Position numbers and translations under genes: made by a program
Assembly (NCBI GenBank): GCA_964526905.1
Contig: CAZGMN010000109.1
Coordinates: 1 to 10,286 of the forward strand
From: CAZGMN01 sp964526905
GTDB lineage: Bacteria > Acidobacteriota > Aminicenantia > Aminicenantales > Aminicenantaceae
Length of the DNA stretch: 10,286 nt
Direction: 5' to 3'
Part shown: positions 1-7,489 of the stretch, in pieces
Layout: each line of letters starts with the position of its first letter
Position numbering within the stretch: position 1 is the stretch's first letter
Notes under the pieces: generated by a model
Database searches by the model: none
The model's input: the letters and a program-made list of their open reading frames with translations, nothing else
Told to the model about the DNA's origin: nothing

Positions 1-247
1 TGACAGTCCCTTCAAGGTCATAGCTAAGATGAAGGGGCTTTACCTCACCTTGGGCATCGCCTCCACGCGAAGCAACCATGCCACTCCATTCGTCGCTAAT
101 TCCTTTAATGCCTTTATTTATATCTCCCATTAGCAGATAGTTCATTCCGCCAGAGAGTTTCAGCGAAAATTTTTCTGCTTTAGCTATTGCCGGAAAGAAC
201 AGAAGGAGGCATAGGAAAACAATCGGAATTGCTCTCTTCTTTCTCAT
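1..247 (-). CDS. N-terminal part of an exported, probably outer-membrane beta-barrel protein (truncated by window edge)
   Basis: Only the first 82 codons are visible; the rest lies beyond the left edge. The start is the ATG at 247-245, preceded by a strong ribosome binding site (GCAGGAGGGG, about 5 bases upstream). The N-terminus is a textbook signal peptide: a basic MRKKR start, a hydrophobic core (about residues 7-20, rich in Leu and Phe) and a likely cleavage site near AIAKA (about residue 25). The mature part begins KFSLKLSGG, then MNYLLMGDINKGIKG, an alternating polar/apolar, glycine-rich pattern typical of a first beta-strand of an outer-membrane barrel. It starts 32 bases after the nadB stop on the same strand, so it may be co-transcribed with nadCB, though its own ribosome site shows independent translation. 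Export is well supported; the barrel assignment is an inference from a short segment, and the function is unknown. Confidence 0.75.
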   Translation of the reverse strand, partial: MRKKRAIPIVFLCLLLFFPAIAKAEKFSLKLSGGMNYLLMGDINKGIKGISDEWSGMVASRGGDAQGEVKPLHLSYDLEGTV

Positions 248-279
248 TTTCCCCTCCTGCGAATTTATGAGAATCAACC

Positions 280-1857
280 CTAGTCTTTTAGATAATGGGA
301 ACCGTGGCTCACAGGATTGCTTAAAGCGGCATAGGTAATTAAAAGAGCCACCTGAATTCCATGTTTCAAGTCTACGACTTTGGCGTCCATCCTCGCTTCT
401 TTGTAGAACTTCATGATTCGATGATGGAGATAATCCAGGTCAGCCTTTGCCCTCTCCAATCTCTTGCGGGTGCGGATGATTCCGGCATAATTCCACATCG
501 TTGACCTGATGGAGATCCAATCCTGGTTGACCAAAGCCGGGTCAACCTCCTCCTCTTTCTCAGGATAATACCATTCATGAATTTTCGAAGAATCGTACGG
601 AAAGACAGGGTCAAAATTATCGGCAATATGCCTGCCTGTCCTTGTTCCCCAGACCAGGCCTTCTAAGAGTGAGGTTGAAGCCAGGCGGTTTGCGCCGTGG
701 AGGCCTGTGCAGGAAACTTCGCCGACAGCATAGAGGTTATTGAGAGAGGTCCTCCCCCATTCATCAACCAGGACTCCGCCGCAGCAATAATGGGCGGCAG
801 GGACGACAGGAATGGGCTCCTTGGTGATGTCGATTCCATATTTCAGGCATGTCTTGTAGATGTTGGGAAATCTTTTATTGATATCAAACTTGGCATAAGA
901 AACAAGGTCGAGAAGGACATAGGCCGAGTTGCTGTTTGTCATCTCCTCATAGATGGCCCGAGTCACCTCATCTCTTGGAGCAAGCTCCTTCTTTTCATTG
1001 TAATTCTCCATGAAGGTCCGGCCGTCTCTGGTCTTCAAGCGGGCGCCTTCCCCTCTCACCGTCTCTGAAATCAAGAAGCCGTCAGCATCCCGATGGAAAA
1101 GAGATGTGGGGTGGAACTGGATATATTCCATGTTGACGATTCTGGCTCCTCCGCGGTGAGCCATGGCATAGCCGTCTCCAATAGCTCCCCTTGGGTTTGA
1201 AGTATAAAGGAAGACGGCACCGCAGCCTCCAGTGGCCAGGATGGTGTAAGGAGCAAAAATTCTCTTGACCAGATTGGTCTGGTTATCAAGGACATAAGCC
1301 CCAATGCACTGCGGCTCTTTGTAATAAAAGACTGGATTCTTGGAATGATGGGGAACTGTCAACAAATCCACTGCCCGATGGTCAGCAAGAAGCGTGACAT
1401 TGGGCTCAGCCTTCAACCTGGCGATAAATCTTTCTTCTATCGTCTTTCCAGTTGTATCCTGGACATGCAGGATTCGCCTCCGAGAGTGCCCGGCTTCCTG
1501 GGCATAGTCTAAAGAATCCGGAGAGCTTCTGGAAAAAGGAATCCGTAGCTCCTTGATCAAGATTTCATCGACGGCTTTCTTGCCTTCTGTGGATAGAAGC
1601 TCGACTGCAGCCGGATTGTTTATTCCGTCTCCGCTTTCCATAATATCTTCCTTCAAGAGCTCTGGATGGTCATCATGGCCGAGAGAGACAATCCCTCCTT
1701 GAGCATAATAGGTGTTTGACTCTTCGGGCTTCGCATTCTTGGTGATAACAATCACCTTTAATCCGCTCCTTGCTGCCTGCAGAGCAGCGCTGGCGCCGGC
1801 AATTCCACAGCCGATGATTAAAATGTCGGTCAAAAGACTTTTTTCTTCAGACGTCAT
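280..1857 (-). CDS. nadB: L-aspartate oxidase (quinolinate synthetase B)
   Basis: This FAD enzyme oxidises L-aspartate to iminoaspartate, the first step of the aspartate route to NAD, in the cytoplasm; NadA then condenses the product with dihydroxyacetone phosphate. The 525-residue protein is near the usual length (E. coli 540). It has the N-terminal dinucleotide motif GCGIAG (16-21), SNTYYAQGGI (47-56), HSRRRILH (124-131), the central ATGGCGAVF (208-216), QFHPTS (247-252) and the C-terminal FAD-side motif GANRLASTSLLEG (388-400). Residues matching the E. coli catalytic set are present: Glu121, His249, Arg295, His356 and Arg391. These contacts and the AHYCCGG segment favour aspartate oxidase over the related fumarate reductase and succinate dehydrogenase flavoproteins. 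The C-terminus stops soon after GSHYLKD, slightly short but not obviously damaged. It begins three bases after the nadC stop (TGA GCG ATG) with only a poor ribosome site, which suggests translational coupling to nadC. Confidence 0.97.
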   Translation of the reverse strand: MTSEEKSLLTDILIIGCGIAGASAALQAARSGLKVIVITKNAKPEESNTYYAQGGIVSLGHDDHPELLKEDIMESGDGINNPAAVELLSTEGKKAVDEILIKELRIPFSRSSPDSLDYAQEAGHSRRRILHVQDTTGKTIEERFIARLKAEPNVTLLADHRAVDLLTVPHHSKNPVFYYKEPQCIGAYVLDNQTNLVKRIFAPYTILATGGCGAVFLYTSNPRGAIGDGYAMAHRGGARIVNMEYIQFHPTSLFHRDADGFLISETVRGEGARLKTRDGRTFMENYNEKKELAPRDEVTRAIYEEMTNSNSAYVLLDLVSYAKFDINKRFPNIYKTCLKYGIDITKEPIPVVPAAHYCCGGVLVDEWGRTSLNNLYAVGEVSCTGLHGANRLASTSLLEGLVWGTRTGRHIADNFDPVFPYDSSKIHEWYYPEKEEEVDPALVNQDWISIRSTMWNYAGIIRTRKRLERAKADLDYLHHRIMKFYKEARMDAKVVDLKHGIQVALLITYAALSNPVSHGSHYLKD

Positions 1858-1860
1858 CGC

Positions 1861-2694
1861 TCAGCCTAAAAACTCGATGCTGATATCCACTGATTTATAA
1901 GAGTGGGTCAAGCTCCCCACTGAGATAAAATCAACTCCCAGAGATGCGGCCTCCTTGGCTTTGGCCAGAGTCACTTTTCCTGAGGCTTCAACCGGAATTC
2001 TGCCCTTAGTCCATTTGAGGGCTTTCTTTATTTTTTCCATGGGCATGTTATCGAGCATGACCATATCTGCTCCGCTCTGGACAGCCTCCCTCACCTCTTC
2101 CAGGCTTGTTGCTTCGACTTCAATCTTCACTCCAGGCTTCACTCTCTGCTTTGCTCTTTTGACAGCCTCAGAGATGCTGCCGACAAGCCTCAGATGATTA
2201 TCCTTGATCAAAACCATATCTGAAAGGCTGAAGCGGTGGTTCGAGCCGCCGCCCGTCCTTACCGCATACTTTTCCAGCGCCCTCAATCCTGGAGTTGTTT
2301 TTCGGGTGTCGAGAATTTTTGTCTTTGTTCCTTGAATAGCCTGGACAAATTTCCTGGTGGCAGTGGCAATGCCGGACATCCTCTGTAGAAAATTCAGGGC
2401 TGTCCTTTCTCCCTTGAGAAGGGAAATCGAAGAGCCCTCAATCTCAGCCAGCCTCTCTCCTTTCTTGAAAGTCTCGCCATCTTCCAGAATTTTTCTGAAC
2501 CTGACTTCCGGGTCTATCTTCTGAAAGACGCGTTTGGCCACATCAATTCCAGCAAGCACTCCCTCTTCCTTGGCCAGAATGACGGCCTTAGACCTTGAGC
2601 GAGGAGGAATGATGCTTTCTGAAGTGATATCTCCTTGAGGCATATCTTCCTTCAAAGCAACCTTAATGATGGAATCGACCTCGCCTTTTTTCAT
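1861..2694 (-). CDS. nadC: Nicotinate-nucleotide pyrophosphorylase (quinolinate phosphoribosyltransferase)
   Basis: The enzyme converts quinolinate and PRPP to nicotinate mononucleotide, CO2 and pyrophosphate, feeding the last steps of NAD synthesis in the cytoplasm. At 277 residues it has normal family length. Motifs in order are: ALKEDMPQGDIT (13-24) in the N-terminal domain, ERTALNFLQRMSGIA (96-110), DTRKTTPGLR (129-138), KYAVRTGGGSNHR (142-154), KDNH (164-167), EVE (192-194), LDN (214-216), ASGKVTL (237-243) and SVGSLTHS (258-265). Together these are the PRPP- and quinolinate-binding residues of the barrel domain. The ATG at 2694-2692 is the only start that keeps the conserved N-terminal motif (the next Met is residue 18, inside it), yet no Shine-Dalgarno precedes it. 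The reason appears to be a promoter ending about 8 bases upstream, so the mRNA should be leaderless or nearly so. It is the first gene of a nadC-nadB unit; nadA is not adjacent. Confidence 0.98.
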   Translation of the reverse strand: MKKGEVDSIIKVALKEDMPQGDITSESIIPPRSRSKAVILAKEEGVLAGIDVAKRVFQKIDPEVRFRKILEDGETFKKGERLAEIEGSSISLLKGERTALNFLQRMSGIATATRKFVQAIQGTKTKILDTRKTTPGLRALEKYAVRTGGGSNHRFSLSDMVLIKDNHLRLVGSISEAVKRAKQRVKPGVKIEVEATSLEEVREAVQSGADMVMLDNMPMEKIKKALKWTKGRIPVEASGKVTLAKAKEAASLGVDFISVGSLTHSYKSVDISIEFLG

Positions 2695-2702
2695 TAGAAA
2701 AG

Positions 2703-2731
2703 ATTATAGAGTTTTGTCCTTCATCAGTCAA
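2703..2731 (-). promoter_or_regulatory. Strong sigma70-type promoter for nadCB, giving a near-leaderless mRNA
   Basis: On the minus strand a TTGACT -35 box (2731-2726, 5 of 6 to consensus) is followed by exactly 17 bases and a perfect TATAAT -10 box (2708-2703). A run of eight A residues on the same strand (2746-2739), 7 bases upstream of the -35, resembles an UP element. Transcription would start about 6-7 bases after the -10, at 2696-2695, that is one or two bases before the nadC ATG. The boxes are seen directly; the start point is inferred. Confidence 0.82.
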
Positions 2732-2754
2732 TAAATCCTTTTTTTTCAGATAGA

Positions 2755-2783
2755 TTGCCTTCAAGCCGCGCATCTATTAAAAT
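2755..2783 (+). promoter_or_regulatory. Probable promoter for tldD-tldE with a very short leader
   Basis: A TTGCCT -35 (2755-2760, 4 of 6) and a TAAAAT -10 (2778-2783, 5 of 6) are separated by 17 bases. The predicted start is near A2790, leaving a leader of about 10 bases before the ATG at 2801. That leader (AATAACGAAAA) has no Shine-Dalgarno, which fits its shortness. The promoter is back-to-back with the nadC promoter in the 106-base divergent gap. Confidence 0.55.
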
Positions 2784-2800
2784 AAAACTAATAACGAAAA

Positions 2801-4231
2801 ATGAAAAAATCTGAGCCTATTCCTTTTGAAGACCACTTCGAGCTTTCGAATAATAAGCTGCAGAAAATCCTGGACATCGCTCTTTCCAGAGGAGGCGATT
2901 TCTCGGACATTTTTCTCGAGTATAGAATCTACAACCTGATCAATATGGAAGAGGACATTATCAAAGAGACAGCAGAAAGCATAAGCCTCGGCCTGGGCAT
3001 AAGGGTCATAGCAGACGAAAAAACTGGGTATGGCTATACTAATGACCTTTCTGTAGAAAAAATCAAGAAAGCCGCGCTGGTTGCTGCCTCAATCGCCTCA
3101 AGCGAAGCATCAAGAAATGCTTCTTCCCTGAAGCAAGCCCAACTCTCTCACAACTTTTATCCTGTGCTCGAGCCGGCTCACCAAGAATCCTTGGAAAGAA
3201 AAATTTCTTTAGTCAAAAACACTTATTTTTCGGCAAAGAATTTCGACTCAAAAATAGATAAAGTCAAGGCCTCCTTCCAAGAACAAGTTCAGTTCATAAC
3301 CATCGTCAATTCAGAAGGGCTTTCAGTATCAGATGCCCGTCCACTCGTCAAGCTTGTCTGCCTGGCCATCGCCAAAAAAGAAGGAAAGAGAGAGGCCGGC
3401 TTCTCTGGAGGGGGCGGCAGAGTCGGACTTGAATATTTTTCCGAAGAGCTGACCGCAGAAGAGATAGCCAAAGACGCAGCCCAGGAAGCCCTGCATCTTC
3501 TTGAGGCCAAGGCTCCGCCAGCAGGAGAGATGCCTGTTGTCCTTGCGCCCGGGCACAGCGGTGTTCTGGTCCATGAAGCTGTCGGACATCTCCTCGAGGC
3601 TGACTTCAACAGGAAAAAGACATCAATCTTCTGGGACAAGATGGGTAAAAAAGTGGCATCCAGTCTGTTGACAATCTACGATGACCCGACCATCCCCCTT
3701 TCTCGCGGCTCCTACAACATCGACGACGAGGGCACAATCCCCAAGAAAACAATTCTTATCAATAAAGGAAAGATGAGCGGAATGCTTCAGGACAGGCTCT
3801 CAGCCAAATTGATGAAAAGCTCACTCACCGGGCACGGACGGAGGGAAGATTTCTCTTGCATCCCTTTGCCCAGAATGAGCAACACCTACATTGAACGAGG
3901 AGATTATGACCCTGAGGAAATCATCAAATCAGTGAAAAAAGGTTTTTATGCCGGCAAATTCCAGGGCGGCCAGGTTGAGGACTCAGGCAAATTCACCTTC
4001 TCTGTCAGCTCAGGATATCTCATCGAAAACGGCAAGCTCACAGTTCCAGTCAAGCAGGCCACGCTGATCGGAACCAACATCGATATCCTGAAAAACATTG
4101 AAATGGTCGGCTCTGACCTCGAGTTCGGTCTTCCCACAGGGACATGCTCCAAGGAAGGCCAGTCTGTTCCGGTGAGCGACGGCTGTCCGACTCTTAAAAT
4201 CGTCAAGATGACCGTCGGAGGACAGAAATGA
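2801..4231 (+). CDS. tldD: TldD-type zinc metallopeptidase subunit
   Basis: TldD is the catalytic half of the TldD/TldE heterodimer. In E. coli this cytoplasmic protease degrades unfolded peptides (CcdA) and trims the leader of microcin B17. The 476-residue protein is close to E. coli TldD (481). It carries the family metal site HEAVGH at 258-263 (HExxxH) followed by LLEADF, and the downstream Cys449 in a GTCSKEGQSVPV block near the C-terminus, matching the third zinc ligand of E. coli TldD. Other family marks are AGFSGGGGR (about 199-207), YDDPTIPLSRGSYNIDDEG (about 297-315), RMSNTYIERGD (about 357-367) and the C-terminal tail TLKIVKMTVGG. No signal peptide or membrane segment is seen. The ATG at 2801 lacks a ribosome site but is the best fit to family length. 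It overlaps tldE by four bases (ATGA), so the two are co-translated. Its actual peptide substrate cannot be read from the sequence. Confidence 0.95.
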   Translation: MKKSEPIPFEDHFELSNNKLQKILDIALSRGGDFSDIFLEYRIYNLINMEEDIIKETAESISLGLGIRVIADEKTGYGYTNDLSVEKIKKAALVAASIASSEASRNASSLKQAQLSHNFYPVLEPAHQESLERKISLVKNTYFSAKNFDSKIDKVKASFQEQVQFITIVNSEGLSVSDARPLVKLVCLAIAKKEGKREAGFSGGGGRVGLEYFSEELTAEEIAKDAAQEALHLLEAKAPPAGEMPVVLAPGHSGVLVHEAVGHLLEADFNRKKTSIFWDKMGKKVASSLLTIYDDPTIPLSRGSYNIDDEGTIPKKTILINKGKMSGMLQDRLSAKLMKSSLTGHGRREDFSCIPLPRMSNTYIERGDYDPEEIIKSVKKGFYAGKFQGGQVEDSGKFTFSVSSGYLIENGKLTVPVKQATLIGTNIDILKNIEMVGSDLEFGLPTGTCSKEGQSVPVSDGCPTLKIVKMTVGGQK

Positions 4232-5574
4232 GGGAGAGCGAAAAACAGCTTGAGCTTAAGGAGCTGGCAGAAAAGCTTGTTACTTTCGCTAAAACAAACG
4301 GCGCAGACGAGGTGGAAATAACTGTTCTGGACGGCTACGAATTCAGCGTGGATGTCAGGCTGGGAGAGATTGAAAATCTGGTTGAGGCAGATTCAAGGTC
4401 CCTGGGCCTAAAAGTCATCAAGGATAAAAAGACAGCTTATGCCTCCTCCTCTGACCTCGCCCTTGAAACGCTCGAGCACTTGGTGAAAAATTCCATAGAG
4501 CGAGCCCAGCTTGCCAATTACGACGAATTCTCTGGACTCCCGTCTCTCTTCCCAAGCCAAATTGATATTTCCTCCTTGAACCTCTTTGATCCTCAGCTGG
4601 CAGAGCTCAGCGCAGACAGAAAAATTGCTCTGGCAAAGGAGACAGAAAAAATCGGTCTTTCAGATAAAAGAATCACCAATTCCCATGGAGCAAGCTTTGA
4701 GACAAGAGAGGTCAAAGCTGTCCTGGCCAACTCCAACGGTTTTATTCAGGAATATGATCAAACCTACTGCGGTTTAAGCCTCGGACTTCAGGCAGGAGAA
4801 ACAGACAGCAGGGTTGAGGACGGCTGGTTTTCTGCCAAAAGATATTTTCATCAACTGGAATCTTCAGAAGAAGTAGCCAAAAAAGCAGTGGAAAGGACTG
4901 CGCGTCAGCTCAACCCGAGGAAGATAAAGTCACAGAATGTGCCTATTGTCTTTGAGCCGATGATGACCTCCTGGCTTCTCGGCTTTCTCTTTGCCTGCGT
5001 CTCAGGGACATCCATCTACCAGAAAACTTCCTTTTTGGTTGATAAGCTTGGTAAAAGAATTGGAAACGATAAGGTGACAGTGATTGACGACGGCCTGATT
5101 CCTGGTCTGCTCGGAACAAGGCCGTTTGACTCAGAGGGAGTTCCTTCTCAAAAGACTCTGGTCGTCGATAAAGGAATCCTCAAGAATTATCTCTGCAACA
5201 CCTATGCCGCACGGAAGCTCAAGCTTCAATCTACAGGAAACGCTGACGGCGCAGGCGTCGGTCCAAGCAATTTCTACCTTATTCCAGGAGAAACGCCTCC
5301 GGAAAAAATCATCTCTTCCCTAAATAAAGGCTTAATCCTGATAAGAACCATCGGCCATGGGCTCAATTCTGTCACCGGGGATATATCAAGAGGAGCGTTT
5401 GGACTCTGGGTGGAAAAGGGGGAGATTGTCTATCCGGTGTCAGAGATAACTATCTCCGGAAATTTAGGCGATATCTTAAACAAGATTGAGGCCGTCGGCA
5501 ACGACCTTGACTTCCGTGTTCCTGTTGCCGGCCCGACAGTCTTAGTCCAGGAGATGACTGTAGCCGGGCAGTGA
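4228..5574 (+). CDS. pmbA: TldE/PmbA-family partner of TldD
   Basis: TldE (PmbA) is the non-catalytic partner that forms the closed heterodimer with TldD around the shared active-site chamber. The protein is 448 residues (E. coli PmbA 450). It shows the family segments PIVFEPMMTSWLLG (about 238-251), SFLVDKLGKRI (about 268-278), VIDDGLIPGLLGTRPFDSEG (about 286-305), NYLCNTYAARKL (about 322-333) and the ending DLDFRVPVAGPTVLVQEM. The HExxxH zinc site of TldD is absent, as expected for TldE. The ATG at 4228 overlaps the tldD stop (ATGA) and has a good ribosome site inside the end of tldD (GGAGG, 6 bases before), supporting coupled production in equal amounts. Its 3' end is partly repeated at 9350-9451. 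No recognisable peptide precursor gene lies next to the pair, so a general peptide-clearing role or a substrate encoded elsewhere is as likely as maturation of a local peptide. Confidence 0.94.
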   Translation: MRESEKQLELKELAEKLVTFAKTNGADEVEITVLDGYEFSVDVRLGEIENLVEADSRSLGLKVIKDKKTAYASSSDLALETLEHLVKNSIERAQLANYDEFSGLPSLFPSQIDISSLNLFDPQLAELSADRKIALAKETEKIGLSDKRITNSHGASFETREVKAVLANSNGFIQEYDQTYCGLSLGLQAGETDSRVEDGWFSAKRYFHQLESSEEVAKKAVERTARQLNPRKIKSQNVPIVFEPMMTSWLLGFLFACVSGTSIYQKTSFLVDKLGKRIGNDKVTVIDDGLIPGLLGTRPFDSEGVPSQKTLVVDKGILKNYLCNTYAARKLKLQSTGNADGAGVGPSNFYLIPGETPPEKIISSLNKGLILIRTIGHGLNSVTGDISRGAFGLWVEKGEIVYPVSEITISGNLGDILNKIEAVGNDLDFRVPVAGPTVLVQEMTVAGQ

Positions 5575-5625
5575 ATTCAACTGCTAGATAAACATTAATC
5601 CCAGAATAAATTCAACAATAGATAA
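5574..5625 (+). repeat. Short imperfect direct repeat after tldE
   Basis: Two copies of AATTCAAC followed by TAGATAA, separated by 3 bases in the first (5574-5591) and 2 in the second (5609-5625), lie 35 bases apart in the gap behind tldE. The gap to 5820 is AT-rich and otherwise holds only a weak candidate promoter. No clear terminator was found. The repeat may be chance or a small duplication; no function is claimed. Confidence 0.35.
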
Positions 5626-5750
5626 GTCGAGGTATCTGAGCCTTAGTACGGTTAGCGTCGCCTTGGATTACTGCTCGCTAAAGTTAAAATCCATGATGCT
5701 GACCAAGAAAAAAAGTATAAAATCTAAAGATGATAGGTCTCAAGATTAGA

Positions 5751-5777
5751 TTGATTTTTTTCATTCCCTGCTATATT
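5751..5777 (+). promoter_or_regulatory. Weak candidate promoter for the C69 peptidase gene
   Basis: A TTGATT box at 5751-5756 is followed after 15 bases by TATATT (5772-5777), or after 17 bases by TATTTT (5774-5779). Either gives a leader of about 35-40 bases with a strong Shine-Dalgarno (AGGAGG, 5807-5812) 8 bases before the ATG. The spacing or the -10 is suboptimal in each reading, so this is tentative. Confidence 0.35.
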
Positions 5778-5820
5778 TTGAATTTTAGAAATTATCAAAA
5801 TCCAAGAGGAGGACTGAGCA

Positions 5821-7452
5821 ATGAAACAAAAAGTTATTTTCTTTGCCTTCTTTTTATTCTTGAGTCTATTGGCGGTCAAATTATTGGCCGAAGATGACTG
5901 CTCAAGCTTTCTGGTGACAAAAGGAGCTTCAAAAGACGGGTCGGTGATGATCACCTACAACTGTGACGGCGAATTCCTTCCCCTTCTCGAATATGTTCCT
6001 GCTAAAGACCATGAACCCGGCTCAACCATCAAAATCAGTGGATGGGACGGCAAGGTCAGGGGCGAGGTCAAAGAAGTACCCCATACCTATGCTGTAGTCG
6101 GATTGATGAATGAGTACCAGCTGGCTATTGGCGAGACCACCTTCGGGGGGCGCAATGAGCTGCGAAATCCGAACGGGCTTCTTCATTATTTCTTTTTGAT
6201 GCAATTGGCCCTTCAACGTGCCAAAACTGCCAGGGAAGCCATTCAAGTCATGGCTGGTCTGGTCGATGAGTATGGGTATACCAGCACAGGAGAGTCCTTT
6301 TCTATTGCCGATCCAAACGAAGCCTGGATCATGGAGATGATCGGCCCGGGCTCGGGCGGAAAAGGAGCTCACTGGGTAGCATTAAAGATTCCGGACGGAT
6401 ACGTCTCTTGCCATGCCAATATGTCGCGCATCGGGGAGTTCCCTTTAAATGACCCCGAAAATTGTATGTACTCAGCAAACGTCATCTCCTTCGCCGAGCA
6501 AAAAGGGTATTATGATAGGAAATCCGGAAAACCTTTTAGTTTCCGTTTTGCCTATGACCCTCCAAAACCCGAATCATTGAGGGGCTGTGCAGCCCGTGTT
6601 TGGAGCATGCTTCGCCGCAGCGCGCCATCGCAAAATTTCTCCCCGGATTTCGCGCGCGGCGTAGAAGGCGCAAAGCCTTATCCGCTCTGGATCAAGCCCG
6701 ACCATAAACTCTCCTTATCTGATGTGATGAATATTATGCGCGACCATTATGAGGGAACAGAGTATGACATGACCAAAGGAATAGATGCAGGACCATTCGG
6801 CTGCCCTGTCCGCTGCCGAGATCTCACCTGGAAAGTGGACGATGTCGAATACAGTTGGGAGCGTCCCATATCAACACAGCAGACCGGATTTTCTTTCATC
6901 TCTCAGTCCCGGGGATGGCTGCCCAATGCCATAGGCGGTGTGTACTGGTACGGCGTGGACGACACTTACACCACCTGTTATTTTCCTCTTTACTGCTGTA
7001 TTCAAGATTTGCCCAAGCCGTTCACCGTCGGGGATCTCCAAAAATTTTCATGGGATTCAGCCTGGTGGGTCTTCAATTTCGTGGCAAACTACGCCAACCT
7101 GAAATATTCCTATATGGTTCAAGATATTCAAAAAGTCCAGACGGCCCTGGAAGGTCAATTCATCTCTCTTCAACCGGCGATCGAGAAAATAGCTCTCGAG
7201 TTATACAAAACGGACCCCAAGCTTCTTGTTCAATACTTGACAAATTACTCGGTCACCCAGGGAGAGCAAGTCGTCAAACGCTGGATCGAACTCGGTGAGT
7301 ACCTCCTGACGAAATACAACGACGGCTATGTCAAAGATGATAGAGGGCGGCCGCGCAGTGTGGGCTATCCTTCTGAATGGCTCAAAGAAGTTTTGAAATC
7401 CAAGCCGGAACAATTCAAGCTGCCAAAATGGGCCGAGGAAAAGAAAGACTGA
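5821..7452 (+). CDS. Exported C69-family (PepD-like) Ntn-hydrolase peptidase
   Basis: This is a C69-family peptidase: an N-terminal-nucleophile hydrolase, usually a dipeptidase, in which an exposed cysteine becomes the first residue of the mature enzyme. The 543-residue protein starts with a signal sequence (basic MKQK, hydrophobic core about 5-22, LLA at 21-23). Cys27 follows in the context DDCSSFLVTKGASKDGSVM, matching the family pattern of Cys, Ser/Thr, a short strand and KxASxDGS. Further family segments are VVGLMNEYQLAIGETTFGGR (92-111), AREAIQVMAGLVDEYGY (137-153), GESFSIADPNEAWIMEM (157-173) and VSCHANMSRIGEF (195-207). The usual RNED after the first strands is replaced by TYNCDGE. The start is secure: AGGAGG 8 bases upstream of the ATG. 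It likely acts in the periplasm or at the cell surface, hydrolysing short peptides; exact specificity cannot be told. It converges with the M28 gene, 37 bases away. Confidence 0.88.
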   Translation: MKQKVIFFAFFLFLSLLAVKLLAEDDCSSFLVTKGASKDGSVMITYNCDGEFLPLLEYVPAKDHEPGSTIKISGWDGKVRGEVKEVPHTYAVVGLMNEYQLAIGETTFGGRNELRNPNGLLHYFFLMQLALQRAKTAREAIQVMAGLVDEYGYTSTGESFSIADPNEAWIMEMIGPGSGGKGAHWVALKIPDGYVSCHANMSRIGEFPLNDPENCMYSANVISFAEQKGYYDRKSGKPFSFRFAYDPPKPESLRGCAARVWSMLRRSAPSQNFSPDFARGVEGAKPYPLWIKPDHKLSLSDVMNIMRDHYEGTEYDMTKGIDAGPFGCPVRCRDLTWKVDDVEYSWERPISTQQTGFSFISQSRGWLPNAIGGVYWYGVDDTYTTCYFPLYCCIQDLPKPFTVGDLQKFSWDSAWWVFNFVANYANLKYSYMVQDIQKVQTALEGQFISLQPAIEKIALELYKTDPKLLVQYLTNYSVTQGEQVVKRWIELGEYLLTKYNDGYVKDDRGRPRSVGYPSEWLKEVLKSKPEQFKLPKWAEEKKD

Positions 7453-7454
7453 CG

Positions 7455-7482
7455 GACCGGCGAGCGATAGCGGTCTATTTTT
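7455..7482 (+). terminator. Possible weak terminator between convergent peptidase genes
   Basis: A 5-base stem GACCG (7455-7459) pairs with CGGTC (7471-7475) around an 11-base loop and is followed by TATTTTTG, three bases after the C69 stop. A second GC stem can form between CCGGC (7457-7461) and GCCGG (7483-7487). The short stem makes this marginal; its position at the end of the plus-strand gene is the main support. Confidence 0.35.
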
Positions 7483-7489
7483 GCCGGAG

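Noticed and set aside
697..1068. Plus-strand open frames inside nadB, nadC and the M28 gene
   Set aside because: They are antisense shadows of genes whose products are firmly recognised, and have no domains or ribosome sites.
5652..5681. Inverted repeat TTAGCG / CGCTAA after tldE as a terminator
   Set aside because: Only 6 base pairs around an 18-base loop and no following T run.
5693..5749. 18-residue lysine-rich frame between tldE and the C69 gene, considered as a possible TldDE peptide substrate
   Set aside because: No ribosome site, no leader/core pattern, no Cys, Ser/Thr-rich or Gly-rich core; AT-rich chance frame is the simpler reading.
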